Shown here piece by piece: positions 54,501 to 61,833 of a stretch of DNA of 64,000 nucleotides. The translations under genes were made by a program, and so were the position numbers. Location: NCBI GenBank assembly GCA_027532775.1, contig JAPZTO010000001.1:496001-560000 (forward strand), in the 5' to 3' direction. The number at the start of each line of letters is the position of its first letter. Positions within the stretch are counted from its first letter, which is position 1. The notes beneath the pieces are model-generated. The model made no database searches. It saw nothing but the letters and a program-made list of their open reading frames with translations, and was not told where the DNA came from. Source of the DNA: Beijerinckiaceae bacterium (GTDB lineage: Bacteria > Pseudomonadota > Alphaproteobacteria > Rhizobiales > Beijerinckiaceae).

Positions 54501-54707
54501 GCGCGAGAGGGCGGCATCGGCCTGGACGAGCTGGCGGTTGACCGAGTTCTCGACATTCCGCGCCGTCCGGTCGAGCTGCTGCTCGGTGGCCTGGAGCGTC
54601 GTGCGATAGGTCCGCTCGAGAACGAAGGCCGCACCCGCAGCCAGCGCCCAGAGCATCAACGCGGCGCCGAGAATGATGTAGGGAGTAAGCTTTCGAACCT
54701 TCATCAC
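51594..54707 (-). CDS. Membrane sensor PAS-GGDEF-EAL protein
   Basis: 1,037 residues. Membrane helices at about 8-32 and 285-310 bracket a periplasmic Cache-like sensor (about 35-280; F-R-D-L-M-I-I-E-P-E-G ... Y-L-V-R-T-I-P-V). Two PAS modules follow (about 325-440 and 475-600), then S-G-D-E-F (active variant) near 679 and EAL (F-E-A-L-I-R-W near 805; D-D-F-G-T-G; E-G-I-E-T). Start GTG 54707 / ATG 54704. A TRAP-type binding protein gene ends 54 bp upstream on the same strand, so its ligand-bound form might feed this sensor (inference). The adhesin TolC gene follows downstream after 203 bp. Confidence 0.93.
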   Translation of the reverse strand: MMKVRKLTPYIILGAALMLWALAAGAAFVLERTYRTTLQATEQQLDRTARNVENSVNRQLVQADAALSRVPMLLAEASRRGEAVLTQAAANRVLQGLNYQTFAFRDLMIIEPEGQIWAAGKVRPAHWTVPFNPVMPEGVAGRQRVIGPVRNTLTGDWTWYLVRTIPVPGKGNMLAAAELPVSIFGSALSYIDDFPGLEIRLERESGQLLASFPHAELHIGQIGQAGSAYPAMDGSVFTFEPREGGKSLLGVVRPSAYPDIRVVLLLDRELALAEWGNDLQRVQAVAAVFALVVIAFAIGLVIMARREEKLQAERHQAQTRLEDAIEAMSDGFVMWDEEDRLVTCNTRYKQMYAKSAEFIYPGAHFGEIMRKGAENGQYPQAGDDIDKFIEDITRWHRTCEGSIERLLPDGRWILIQERRTRSGGIVGIRTDISTMRQTLDELAVANSRAREAVGEVQRQNAVLLQRDLDLRKQNVLFDAALNNMSHGLIMADAQGRLIVCNRRFMELFGIDDQGAGVGLPVESLFARIESVGVSYPREMVARIKGWQTERAEAGIQGSLVTEATDGRALSVTQQPMEGGGFVAIYEDVTERQQTERRIWNMAHFDALTRLPNRVLFRSKLDEALVRRPAESGIGVLYLDLDKFKDVNDTLGHPVGDALLEAVAMRLRTCLRDSDVVARLSGDEFAILVCAPRIEERVRTLSDRIIAELSAPYDLSGQPVTIGVSIGAAIANDDVADPDTLLKNADLALYQAKDENRGTYRIFTPDMATRLHRRVEIESELRDAVRREQFELAYQPLVQLAGNRTIGFEALIRWNHPTRGRLGPMEFIPLAEASGAIHDMGAWALHRACSDIARIPGSGKVAVNLSPVQLKSDGIVHNVMSALEASGMPADRLELEITETALLEENERIVQNLHQLRDAGVRIVLDDFGTGYSSLNYLRRFPFQKIKIDKVFIAEANFRSDCLTIVSSIIELATRLGMSTTAEGIETEEQLDLVRKLGCTEGQGYLLGKPASILGAIAHLNIANVVPMSAKPAKAKRK

Positions 54708-54761
54708 ACGCTCTGTCTGGTTGGCTTCGGGAACACCACCGGAGACACGCTCCGACAGTCG

Positions 54762-55889
54762 TCAGCGTTGATTGGGCGTATCCGAGACCTTGCGGATCAG
54801 GATGCGGTTGTCGTCCTCGACCATCATCCCGATATCCGGGCCGACATAGCGGTTCCAAGCGGTCCGGCAGGGTTCGCCGCAGCGCTTGAGCCAGCCGGGA
54901 AGGACGTGATCGATGAAGAGGCGCCGGAAATCGGCCGCGTCCTTCTCCGTTATGGGAACCAGTGACATCGAGCCCTTCCGCGCACCCTGGCAGGTATCGG
55001 CGCCGATGTTACAGGCCAGCCCGTTGACCGTTTCGCGCTCCGCCGCATCCCAGATCCGGGCTTCGAGGGTTGCCACGGCCTTCTGGAGGGTCTCCTGGAG
55101 ATCCGGCGGCAGGCTCTGCCAGAGGTCCCGGTTGACACCGAAAATGGAAATGCCGGCATTGATGGCGAGGGGATGGATATGCGATGCGACATCGATCAGC
55201 CCGATCTCGTTGCCGCTCAGCGTGCCGGTAATGGCACAATCCACCACGCCGCGTCGCAGGCCTCCGGCCACCTCGGCAAAGGCCATCTTGACCGGGATCG
55301 CGCCGACAGACGTCATCATCTCCGACTGGCTGACCGAGGAAGTCCGGACGCGGAGCCCCTGCAGGTCACGAAGGCCGGAAAAAGGGCGGGCGCAGAAGAC
55401 GACCTGCTGCGGATAGGTGTAGATGCCCAGCAACTCCACATTGTAACGCTCGCGGAGGATACTCTTCAGATGCGGTCGATACAGGGTGTTGACGCGGCGC
55501 AACGTCTGGAAATCCGGGCTCAGGCCTGGCTGGTCGACGCCGTTGAGTTCGGGGTCATCCCCCGCGGCCAATGCCAAAAGGGCGGTTCCGAACCCGACCA
55601 CGCCCGCCTGCATCAGGTCGAGCATGTCGGCTCCGGGGAAGCCGGAGCGGTCAAACGGGTGGACAGTGGCGATCACGCGGCCGCCGGTGATCTCGGCGAT
55701 CTCGTTCCGCCAGAATGGCTCCTCGAGCCGGGTGAACTGATTGACGCCGCCAAGGCCGCCGATGATGTTCAGGCGCAAGGGTTCAGTCGCGGATGCTGGC
55801 GAGGCCAGCACGGAAAGGCCGCACAGGCTCGCCATGAAGGCAATGCCGAGCCTCAGTCCTTTCCATTCCGACGTCGTTGCCGGTGTCAT
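54762..55889 (-). CDS. TRAP-type (DctP-family) solute-binding protein, orphan
   Basis: About 375 residues from ATG 55889, which has an excellent GGGAGGG ribosome site (the frame runs on to 55904). A Sec signal ends at A-S-A|T near residue 35. The DctP fold is shown by L-G-G-V-N-Q-F-T-R-L-E ... F-W, the central L-Q-G-L-R-V-R-T arginine segment that grips carboxylates, and G-V-V-D-C-A-I-T. A Cys-containing C-terminal extension (C-G-E-P-C-R-T-A-W) is unusual. No TRAP permease genes (dctQM) are near; the next gene is the Cache/PAS-GGDEF-EAL sensor. Confidence 0.88.
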   Translation of the reverse strand: MTPATTSEWKGLRLGIAFMASLCGLSVLASPASATEPLRLNIIGGLGGVNQFTRLEEPFWRNEIAEITGGRVIATVHPFDRSGFPGADMLDLMQAGVVGFGTALLALAAGDDPELNGVDQPGLSPDFQTLRRVNTLYRPHLKSILRERYNVELLGIYTYPQQVVFCARPFSGLRDLQGLRVRTSSVSQSEMMTSVGAIPVKMAFAEVAGGLRRGVVDCAITGTLSGNEIGLIDVASHIHPLAINAGISIFGVNRDLWQSLPPDLQETLQKAVATLEARIWDAAERETVNGLACNIGADTCQGARKGSMSLVPITEKDAADFRRLFIDHVLPGWLKRCGEPCRTAWNRYVGPDIGMMVEDDNRILIRKVSDTPNQR

Positions 55890-56109
55890 GACACCCTCCC
55901 GCAATCGCTTTCACGCAAGGGCAGGCTATCGGCACGACGGTTAATTTTTGTCGATGTTCCCGTCTAAGTTGTATTTTGGTCCGAGGGCGAGGGCCGGTTT
56001 CCCGGAAGAAGGTTAAGAAGCGGTAACGTGGCTTCCCGGCTTCCGGACAGAGGCTTCACCCGCAGGCGGTGCTGGTCCCGGCTGGGTTCGGGCCGGAATG
56101 GATCGGGGT

Positions 56110-57327
56110 TCAGGAAGCGGCGCCTGCGTTCCGGGTCAGCAGGCGTTCGGCAATATGGGCGGCAATCGGCAAGGCCGAGGTCGCTGCCGGCGACGGCGCG
56201 TTGCAGACATGCAGGCTGTTCCGGCTGTCAACGAAAAGGAAGTCATCGATGATCGAACCGTCGCGCGCGACGGCCTGCGCCCTGACGCCGGCGCGATAGG
56301 GAACGAGATCCTCGAGACGGATATGCGGGCAGTATTTCCGGACCTTCCGCAGGTACAGGTCCTTGCTGGCCGAAGCCGATAGTTCCGAGAGGGCGGACCG
56401 GAAATTCCGCCGCAGCAGCCGCCAGAAGCCGGGATAGGCCAAGCTCGAGGCGAGATCGCGCAAGTCAAGATCGGTGCGTTTGTACCCTTCCCGCTTGAAG
56501 GCCAGCACGGCATTCGGCCCGACGGTGAAGCCGCCATCCATTTTCCGTGTCAGGTGGACCCCGAGGAACGGGCGTTCCGGATCCGGAACAGGATAGATGA
56601 GATGCCGCACCAGATCGGGCGGCTGGTTGGCGATCCGGAAATACTCGCCACGGAACGGCACGACCCGGAAATCCACCTCAGCCCCGAACTGCCTTGCGAG
56701 ACGATCGGACATCAGCCCCCCGCAGAAGACAGCCCTCGCCGCCGAGATCTCGCCGGCCGTGGTCTGCAACGCCACGTCATCCGCTCGCTCCGCGCCGCCG
56801 GTCACGGCCACGCCGCATCGGATGGTCCCGCCTCGCGCTTCGAAAAGTCCGGCCATCCGCCGGGCGACAAGGCCATAATCGACGATCCCCGTGCTAGGCG
56901 ACAGCAACGCCCCGACCGACCGGACACGCGGTTCGAGCTGATGCGCCTCGTCGCCGGACAACCGGTCGATCGGAATGCCATTCGCGCGGGACCGGGCCTC
57001 CAGCGCCGCGAGTTTTGCCGCCTCGGCCTCGTCGGTCGCGACAATGAGCTTGCCGCAGATCTCGAACGGGATGCCATGCTCGGTGCAGAACGCCTTCATG
57101 GCATCCTTGCCTTCGCGGCAGAACCGCGCCTTCAGGCTGCCGGGAGCATAATAGACGCCGGCATGGATCACGCCGGAATTCCGCCCGGTCTGGTGCAGGG
57201 CGACTTCCGGTTCCTTCTCGAGGATCACGACCAGCGCGCCCGGCAGCCGCTCCTGCAGCGCAAGGCCTGTGGCGAGACCCACGATCCCGCCGCCGACAAT
57301 GACAACATCCGGATTGCGCTGCACCAT
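56110..57327 (-). CDS. lhgO: L-2-hydroxyglutarate oxidase
   Basis: About 405 residues. The FAD Rossmann motif V-V-I-V-G-G-G-I-V-G-L-A-T-G sits at the start. Then come V-A-L-H-Q-T-G-R-N-S-G-V-I-H-A-G-V-Y-Y, the family hallmark, and later G-I-V-D-Y and P-Y-R-A-G-V-R-A-Q-A. LhgO oxidises L-2-hydroxyglutarate to 2-oxoglutarate and passes electrons to the membrane quinone pool. ATG 57327 is preferred because it places the FAD motif correctly; an upstream ATG at 57348 adds seven residues. Neither has a clear ribosome site. It is 29 bp downstream of a GGDEF-EAL gene. Confidence 0.93.
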   Translation of the reverse strand: MVQRNPDVVIVGGGIVGLATGLALQERLPGALVVILEKEPEVALHQTGRNSGVIHAGVYYAPGSLKARFCREGKDAMKAFCTEHGIPFEICGKLIVATDEAEAAKLAALEARSRANGIPIDRLSGDEAHQLEPRVRSVGALLSPSTGIVDYGLVARRMAGLFEARGGTIRCGVAVTGGAERADDVALQTTAGEISAARAVFCGGLMSDRLARQFGAEVDFRVVPFRGEYFRIANQPPDLVRHLIYPVPDPERPFLGVHLTRKMDGGFTVGPNAVLAFKREGYKRTDLDLRDLASSLAYPGFWRLLRRNFRSALSELSASASKDLYLRKVRKYCPHIRLEDLVPYRAGVRAQAVARDGSIIDDFLFVDSRNSLHVCNAPSPAATSALPIAAHIAERLLTRNAGAAS

Positions 57328-57377
57328 GGCTGTGCGGTGAACGATCATGCCGCCGGGGTCAAGCCCGGATCAACGCC

Positions 57378-60053
57378 TTACGCAACGCGATGCATGGTTC
57401 TGGCCATGCCGAGGGCGGGACCGAATTCGGCGATGATGTCCGCTTCGGGGCGCGGCCGGCCGAACAGGTAGCCCTGCACATAACGGCAGCCTTCGTAAAT
57501 CAGCATGTCGCGCTGGGTCTCGGTCTCGACGCCTTCGACGATGACATCGATCCCGATATCCTGCCCCAGGCTGAGAATGGCGCGGCGGATAGCGGTGTTC
57601 ATGGTGCCATCCTCGTTGTTCTGGACGAAGGACTTGTCGATCTTGATCTTGTTGAAGGGGAATTTCTGGAGATAGCTGAGCGAGGAATGGCCGACCCCGA
57701 AATCATCCAGCGCGATGCGCACGCCCAGCATGCGCAACTGCCGGAGGATGTCGACGGTCCGGTAATCATCGGCCATCAGGACGGATTCGGTGATTTCCAG
57801 CACCAGCCGGTGCGGCGAGAGGCTGGAGGCGGCGAGCGCATTCACCACCGATACGGCAAGCTGGTGGTTGCGGAACTGGATCGGCGAGAGATTGACGGAA
57901 ACCGAGACATCGCTCGGCATGCGGGCCATCGTCTCGCAGGCCTGGCGCAGGACGAGTTCGCCGATCTGCAGGATGAGGCCGCTCTCTTCCGCGATATCGA
58001 TGAAATAGGCCGGCATGAGCAGGCCCTTCTGCGGATGCCGCCAGCGGATCAGGGCCTCGAACGCATGGGGGCGGTTCGTTTCGAGGTCAATGATCGGCTG
58101 ATAGTGGAGTTCGAATTCATTATGCACAATGGCGCGCCGAAGATCGACCTCGATCTCCCGACGCGCGAGAATCGCCGCCGTCATGCCCTCGTCGAAGCAG
58201 GCATAGGTGCCGCGCCCATCCCGCTTGGCACGGTACAGGGCAATGTCGGCCTTCTTGAGCAGGTCATGCGCATCGATCCCGTCGCCCGGGGCAACGGCGA
58301 TGCCGACGCTGGCCCCCACATAGACCCGGCTTCCGCGGATCCGATAGGGCTTCGAGAGCAGCTGGACGATCTGGCGGGCGAGTGCCACAACGGAATCCCG
58401 ATCGCGGACATCAGGCAGGATCAGGGCGAATTCGTCGCCGCCGAAGCGGGCCGCCATGCCGCGCTTCGGCAGGGTCCGCATCAGCCTCCGCGATGCCATG
58501 CGCAGCAGGATATCGCCGCAATCATGGCCCATCGTATCGTTCACATCCTTGAAGTGATCAAGGTCGAGGCAGAGCACCGCGATCTCATGGCCACGGCGAT
58601 TGTCCTCGAGTGCCGCGGACAGGGTGTTCAGGAAGAGGGACCGGTTGGGCAACCGCGTCAGCATGTCATGCAGGGCGAGATGGGCGATCTCGGCCTCGGT
58701 GCGCATGCGCTCGGTGGCATCGATGACCATGCCTTCATAGTAGGCCGGTTTGCCGTCCTTGTCGCGGACGAGCCAAGAGGCTTCTGACACCCAGATCCGC
58801 TCGCGGGTCTTGTGGCGATAGACTTCGGACACGAAATCGGTTGTCCGGCCCTCGCGCTCCATGATCTCGGTGAATTCCTGGCGCCGCTTCGGATCGACAT
58901 ACCATTCCTGGGCGATATCGTTGACCGCGGTCAGCATCTCGTCCTCGGATTCGTAGCCGTTCATCCGGACAAGCGCCGGGTTGGCCCGCAATTGCCGGCC
59001 GTCGAGCGTGGAACGGAAGATACCGACCGTCGAATTCTCGAAGAGGCTGCGATATTCCTCGTGCACCCGGGCAATGGCTTCCTCGCGGGCCCGCGCCTCT
59101 GTGATGTCGGTAAATGTCCGGACGAAGGACCCGTCCTGCAGGCGGATCGTGTTGAACTGGATGATGGTGCCGTTTGGCCGGCGCCTCGTGTAGCAATCCA
59201 GTTCCGGCCCCGGATCGCCTTCCCGCACGCGGTCGATCACCTCGTCCGGCTGGCCTTCGAAATCGCCGGATTCGTATTGCCAGCGGATCAGCTCGCGGAT
59301 TGTCACCCCTTCCTTCATCAGGCCGTCCGGGAAGCCGAGCAATTCGACAACCCGCCGGTTGAAGAAGAGAACCTTGCCGCTGGCATCAACCTTCATGATG
59401 CCCTGGGTGACATTGTTCAGCGTCATTTCAAACATATCACGCGTTGCCCGGAGTTCGTCCGACTTCCGGACATGCGCCGTTACGTCCGACAGGGTGCGGA
59501 CTTCGCCGCCATCCGGCATTGGCAGGGCCTGCACCTGAAGCACCACGCCGTTCGGCCGGATGCGCTGGAACGAGACCGGACCACGCCGTGAGCCCTTGCG
59601 CATCACCCATGCCTTGAAGGCGTCACCCATCGGATCAAATTCGCCGGCATCCAGCATCCGCTCGACAATGGTGCGGAAGCGTGGGCTGCCCTCGAAGGCC
59701 GAACGCGGCAACCCCGTCATCTCGACGAATTTCTCGTTGAAGACAGCGATGCATCCATCGGGGTCGATCATCACGATCCCCTGATCGACATTCTGCAACG
59801 TGGCTTCCAGCCGCCGATGCAGTTGTTCGAGTTCATCGGTCCGGCGGGCAACAACCTGCATCAACCTCGCGTTGAACTGGTCCAGTTCCTCGACCATCAG
59901 GGCGATGGAGCGATCGGTCCGGCGACGCTCGAGATCCGACTCGGCATAGGCATCGGAAACGAGACGCGTCAGGAGGTCGACGTCAAGACGACCGTCTTCC
60001 CGGGTCGACCGTTCGATCTGTTTCTGGAGCAATCGATGGACGGTGCTGTTCAT
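57378..60053 (-). CDS. PAS-GGDEF-EAL protein coupled to a FIST sensor
   Basis: 891 residues, cytosolic. A coiled-coil N-terminus (about 1-85) leads to three PAS modules (about 90-200, 210-325, 335-455), GGDEF with intact G-G-D-E-F near 537, and EAL with F-E-A-L-I-R-W near 664 and D-D-F-G-V-G. The ATG overlaps the FIST gene stop by 4 bp, indicating that FIST senses a ligand and acts on this enzyme in trans (inference). The DDFG loop reads V instead of T, which may or may not affect phosphodiesterase activity. Confidence 0.92.
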   Translation of the reverse strand: MNSTVHRLLQKQIERSTREDGRLDVDLLTRLVSDAYAESDLERRRTDRSIALMVEELDQFNARLMQVVARRTDELEQLHRRLEATLQNVDQGIVMIDPDGCIAVFNEKFVEMTGLPRSAFEGSPRFRTIVERMLDAGEFDPMGDAFKAWVMRKGSRRGPVSFQRIRPNGVVLQVQALPMPDGGEVRTLSDVTAHVRKSDELRATRDMFEMTLNNVTQGIMKVDASGKVLFFNRRVVELLGFPDGLMKEGVTIRELIRWQYESGDFEGQPDEVIDRVREGDPGPELDCYTRRRPNGTIIQFNTIRLQDGSFVRTFTDITEARAREEAIARVHEEYRSLFENSTVGIFRSTLDGRQLRANPALVRMNGYESEDEMLTAVNDIAQEWYVDPKRRQEFTEIMEREGRTTDFVSEVYRHKTRERIWVSEASWLVRDKDGKPAYYEGMVIDATERMRTEAEIAHLALHDMLTRLPNRSLFLNTLSAALEDNRRGHEIAVLCLDLDHFKDVNDTMGHDCGDILLRMASRRLMRTLPKRGMAARFGGDEFALILPDVRDRDSVVALARQIVQLLSKPYRIRGSRVYVGASVGIAVAPGDGIDAHDLLKKADIALYRAKRDGRGTYACFDEGMTAAILARREIEVDLRRAIVHNEFELHYQPIIDLETNRPHAFEALIRWRHPQKGLLMPAYFIDIAEESGLILQIGELVLRQACETMARMPSDVSVSVNLSPIQFRNHQLAVSVVNALAASSLSPHRLVLEITESVLMADDYRTVDILRQLRMLGVRIALDDFGVGHSSLSYLQKFPFNKIKIDKSFVQNNEDGTMNTAIRRAILSLGQDIGIDVIVEGVETETQRDMLIYEGCRYVQGYLFGRPRPEADIIAEFGPALGMARTMHRVA

Positions 60054-61201
60054 CCGCTCACGACCCTTTCGCGGACAGACAGGACTGTCATCGTCTGGTT
60101 ATGCAGCTGCAACTTGCGCGAGGCGGCGTGCGGAGAAATCTCGCCATAGGAGTAGAAGCCGACCAAGGCGTGACGGCGGGCGATCTCCTCCGCTGCTGCC
60201 GTGACCTCGTCGATCGCGCGTTGTCCCATCAGGAGGCGGCGCCCGATACAGGAGACCAGCAGGGCGAACCCGCCCTCGCTGTCCGGCGGGGCGCCGGCAT
60301 TGCGGGCGGCCTGCGCCGAGCCTTCGACAATCCGGTCGAAGCTGCCGCGCATAAGCTGTGCCGTCCAGCGCAGGGGCATGTCGCCTGCAAAGATCATGGC
60401 GCGGCGATCACGGTCGACCCCGAGCACCGTCCGGACGACGTCCGTGCCGGGCCTTTTGGGATCCTCGATGCGCAGCGGAAAGCAGAGAGCAGAAGCGGGC
60501 AGGTTCCGGCTTTCCTCCTCGCCGAGATAGCGCTCGTAGAGATCAAGCGCCGGAAGGCCGTCGAGATCGTAGAGGATGTTGTCGACCGCGCGGGTAATGG
60601 TCCGTCGAGGGCCGAAAGCATCCCAGCCGCCAGCCGAGCCGGCGCTGACATCGAGCGCCTTGCCGTAGAGCCCGATCGCCGCGACGATGCCGCTGCGTGC
60701 GGGCCCGTCGGCAATGATGCTGGTCTCGCCGAAATCCCGGCCATCGCCTGCAAGCCCGCCGGCGACCAGAACGTCGGGGCCGAGAGCCGCACTCAACCCG
60801 TTCACCAGGCGGGAGCCGTTGACGCGGATCCCGTCGGCCAGAACCATGACGGCGCGGAGATCATCCTCTAGCAAGGCCTTGCCGATCGCCTCGCCGGCGG
60901 CGAAGGAGTTGCTGCTTTCCTCGATTTCGCTCGTGGCAAGCCGGACGCGCGCCGAATCGAACGAGACCGCGAGGCCACATACGGCGTCGTCCTCGATCCG
61001 CTGCCGGTCAAACTGACCGGCTGTCGAACAGCCTGCGAGAACCGCGCCGGGGAAGGACTGACGGAGCGCCGGGAGAAAGTCCGGCTGGGCCAGGGCAAGA
61101 CGCGCGCCGAAGACAAGCACGAGCGCAGGTGGGCCGACATCCCTCGCGGAAGCGAGGCGGATGCCGGTCGACCGTGACCAGCTGAACTCGCGTGCGTGCA
61201 C
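60050..61201 (-). CDS. FIST-domain sensor protein (FIST_N + FIST_C)
   Basis: 383 residues from GTG 61201, preceded by AAGGGG at 6-nt spacing; the frame runs to TTG 61246 with no ribosome site. FIST_N includes V-L-A-G-C-S-T-A-G-Q-F and V-A-G-G-L-A-G-D-G; FIST_C includes L-Y-E-R-Y-L-G and G-F-Y-S-Y-G-E-I at the end. FIST proteins are predicted cytosolic small-ligand sensors, possibly for amino acids, usually tied to signalling enzymes. Here the GGDEF-EAL gene overlaps it by 4 bp. Confidence 0.9.
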   Translation of the reverse strand: MHAREFSWSRSTGIRLASARDVGPPALVLVFGARLALAQPDFLPALRQSFPGAVLAGCSTAGQFDRQRIEDDAVCGLAVSFDSARVRLATSEIEESSNSFAAGEAIGKALLEDDLRAVMVLADGIRVNGSRLVNGLSAALGPDVLVAGGLAGDGRDFGETSIIADGPARSGIVAAIGLYGKALDVSAGSAGGWDAFGPRRTITRAVDNILYDLDGLPALDLYERYLGEEESRNLPASALCFPLRIEDPKRPGTDVVRTVLGVDRDRRAMIFAGDMPLRWTAQLMRGSFDRIVEGSAQAARNAGAPPDSEGGFALLVSCIGRRLLMGQRAIDEVTAAAEEIARRHALVGFYSYGEISPHAASRKLQLHNQTMTVLSVRERVVSG

Positions 61202-61290
61202 TCTTTGCCCCTTGCAAATCCGCAATATCGGCAAAATAGCGGCCAAGACTTAACAAAAACCTTGTCAATTGGAGCGGTTCGGATCGCTGC

Positions 61291-61722
61291 TCAAAGACGG
61301 GTCAGCAGGATGCTCGTTTCCGAATGCGAGACACCGACGATGTCGCGGATCTGGCCGAGCACCTGATCAAGCTGGGCAAGATCTTCGGTGACCAGTTCAA
61401 CCACAACGTCCCAGCGGCCATTGGTGGAGTAGATCGCCAGGGCTTCGGGAATGCCCCGCAAGCCGGCAACGACCTGGCGGATATCGCCGGAGCGGATCTC
61501 GATGCTGGTCAGGGCCCGCACCACCTGTCTCTCGCTGCCGGGATCGAGCCGGAGGGTGAAACCCAGGATCACCCTGTCGCGGACGAGGCGTTCGATCCGG
61601 TTCTGCACGGTGGCTCGCGAAACGCCAAGCCGCCGGGCCAGATCGATGGCGGTCTGCCGGGCATCGTTCCGGAGGAGCGCGATCAGTCGGGAATCGATGT
61701 CATCAAGAACCCGATTTGGCAT
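61291..61722 (-). CDS. Lrp/AsnC-family transcriptional regulator
   Basis: About 143 residues from ATG 61722 (an in-frame ATG at 61743 adds seven). N-terminal helix-turn-helix (L-D-D-I-D-S-R-L-I-A-L-L-R-N-D-A-R ... L-G-V-S-R-A-T-V-Q-N-R-I) and a C-terminal RAM/ligand domain (about 65-140). It is divergent from arginase, the usual set-up in which an Lrp-type regulator activates arginine catabolism in response to arginine or ornithine. Two TGGCATTATG repeats at the start are candidate binding sites. Confidence 0.93.
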   Translation of the reverse strand: MPNRVLDDIDSRLIALLRNDARQTAIDLARRLGVSRATVQNRIERLVRDRVILGFTLRLDPGSERQVVRALTSIEIRSGDIRQVVAGLRGIPEALAIYSTNGRWDVVVELVTEDLAQLDQVLGQIRDIVGVSHSETSILLTRL

Positions 61723-61747
61723 TATGATCAATCTTTCTGGCATTATG
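61717..61747. promoter_or_regulatory. Two 10-bp direct repeats 21 bp apart in the lrp-arginase region
   Basis: TGGCATTATG occurs exactly at 61717-61726 and 61738-61747, a 21-bp period (two helical turns), overlapping the regulator start. The geometry fits cooperative Lrp/AsnC binding and autoregulation. Confidence 0.45.
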
Positions 61748-61833
61748 CGGCATTTGGTGTCCTATTATCACAGTTGTTGTTCTTGATGTTGTCATTCTTC
61801 GGCTTCATCACTGGGCTTCGCAAGGAGCCAGCC

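Noticed and set aside
56011-56025. TTAA-N7-TAAC upstream of the TRAP-type binding protein as a CtrA box
   Set aside because: A mismatched second half and a position about 120 bp from the start make chance more likely.
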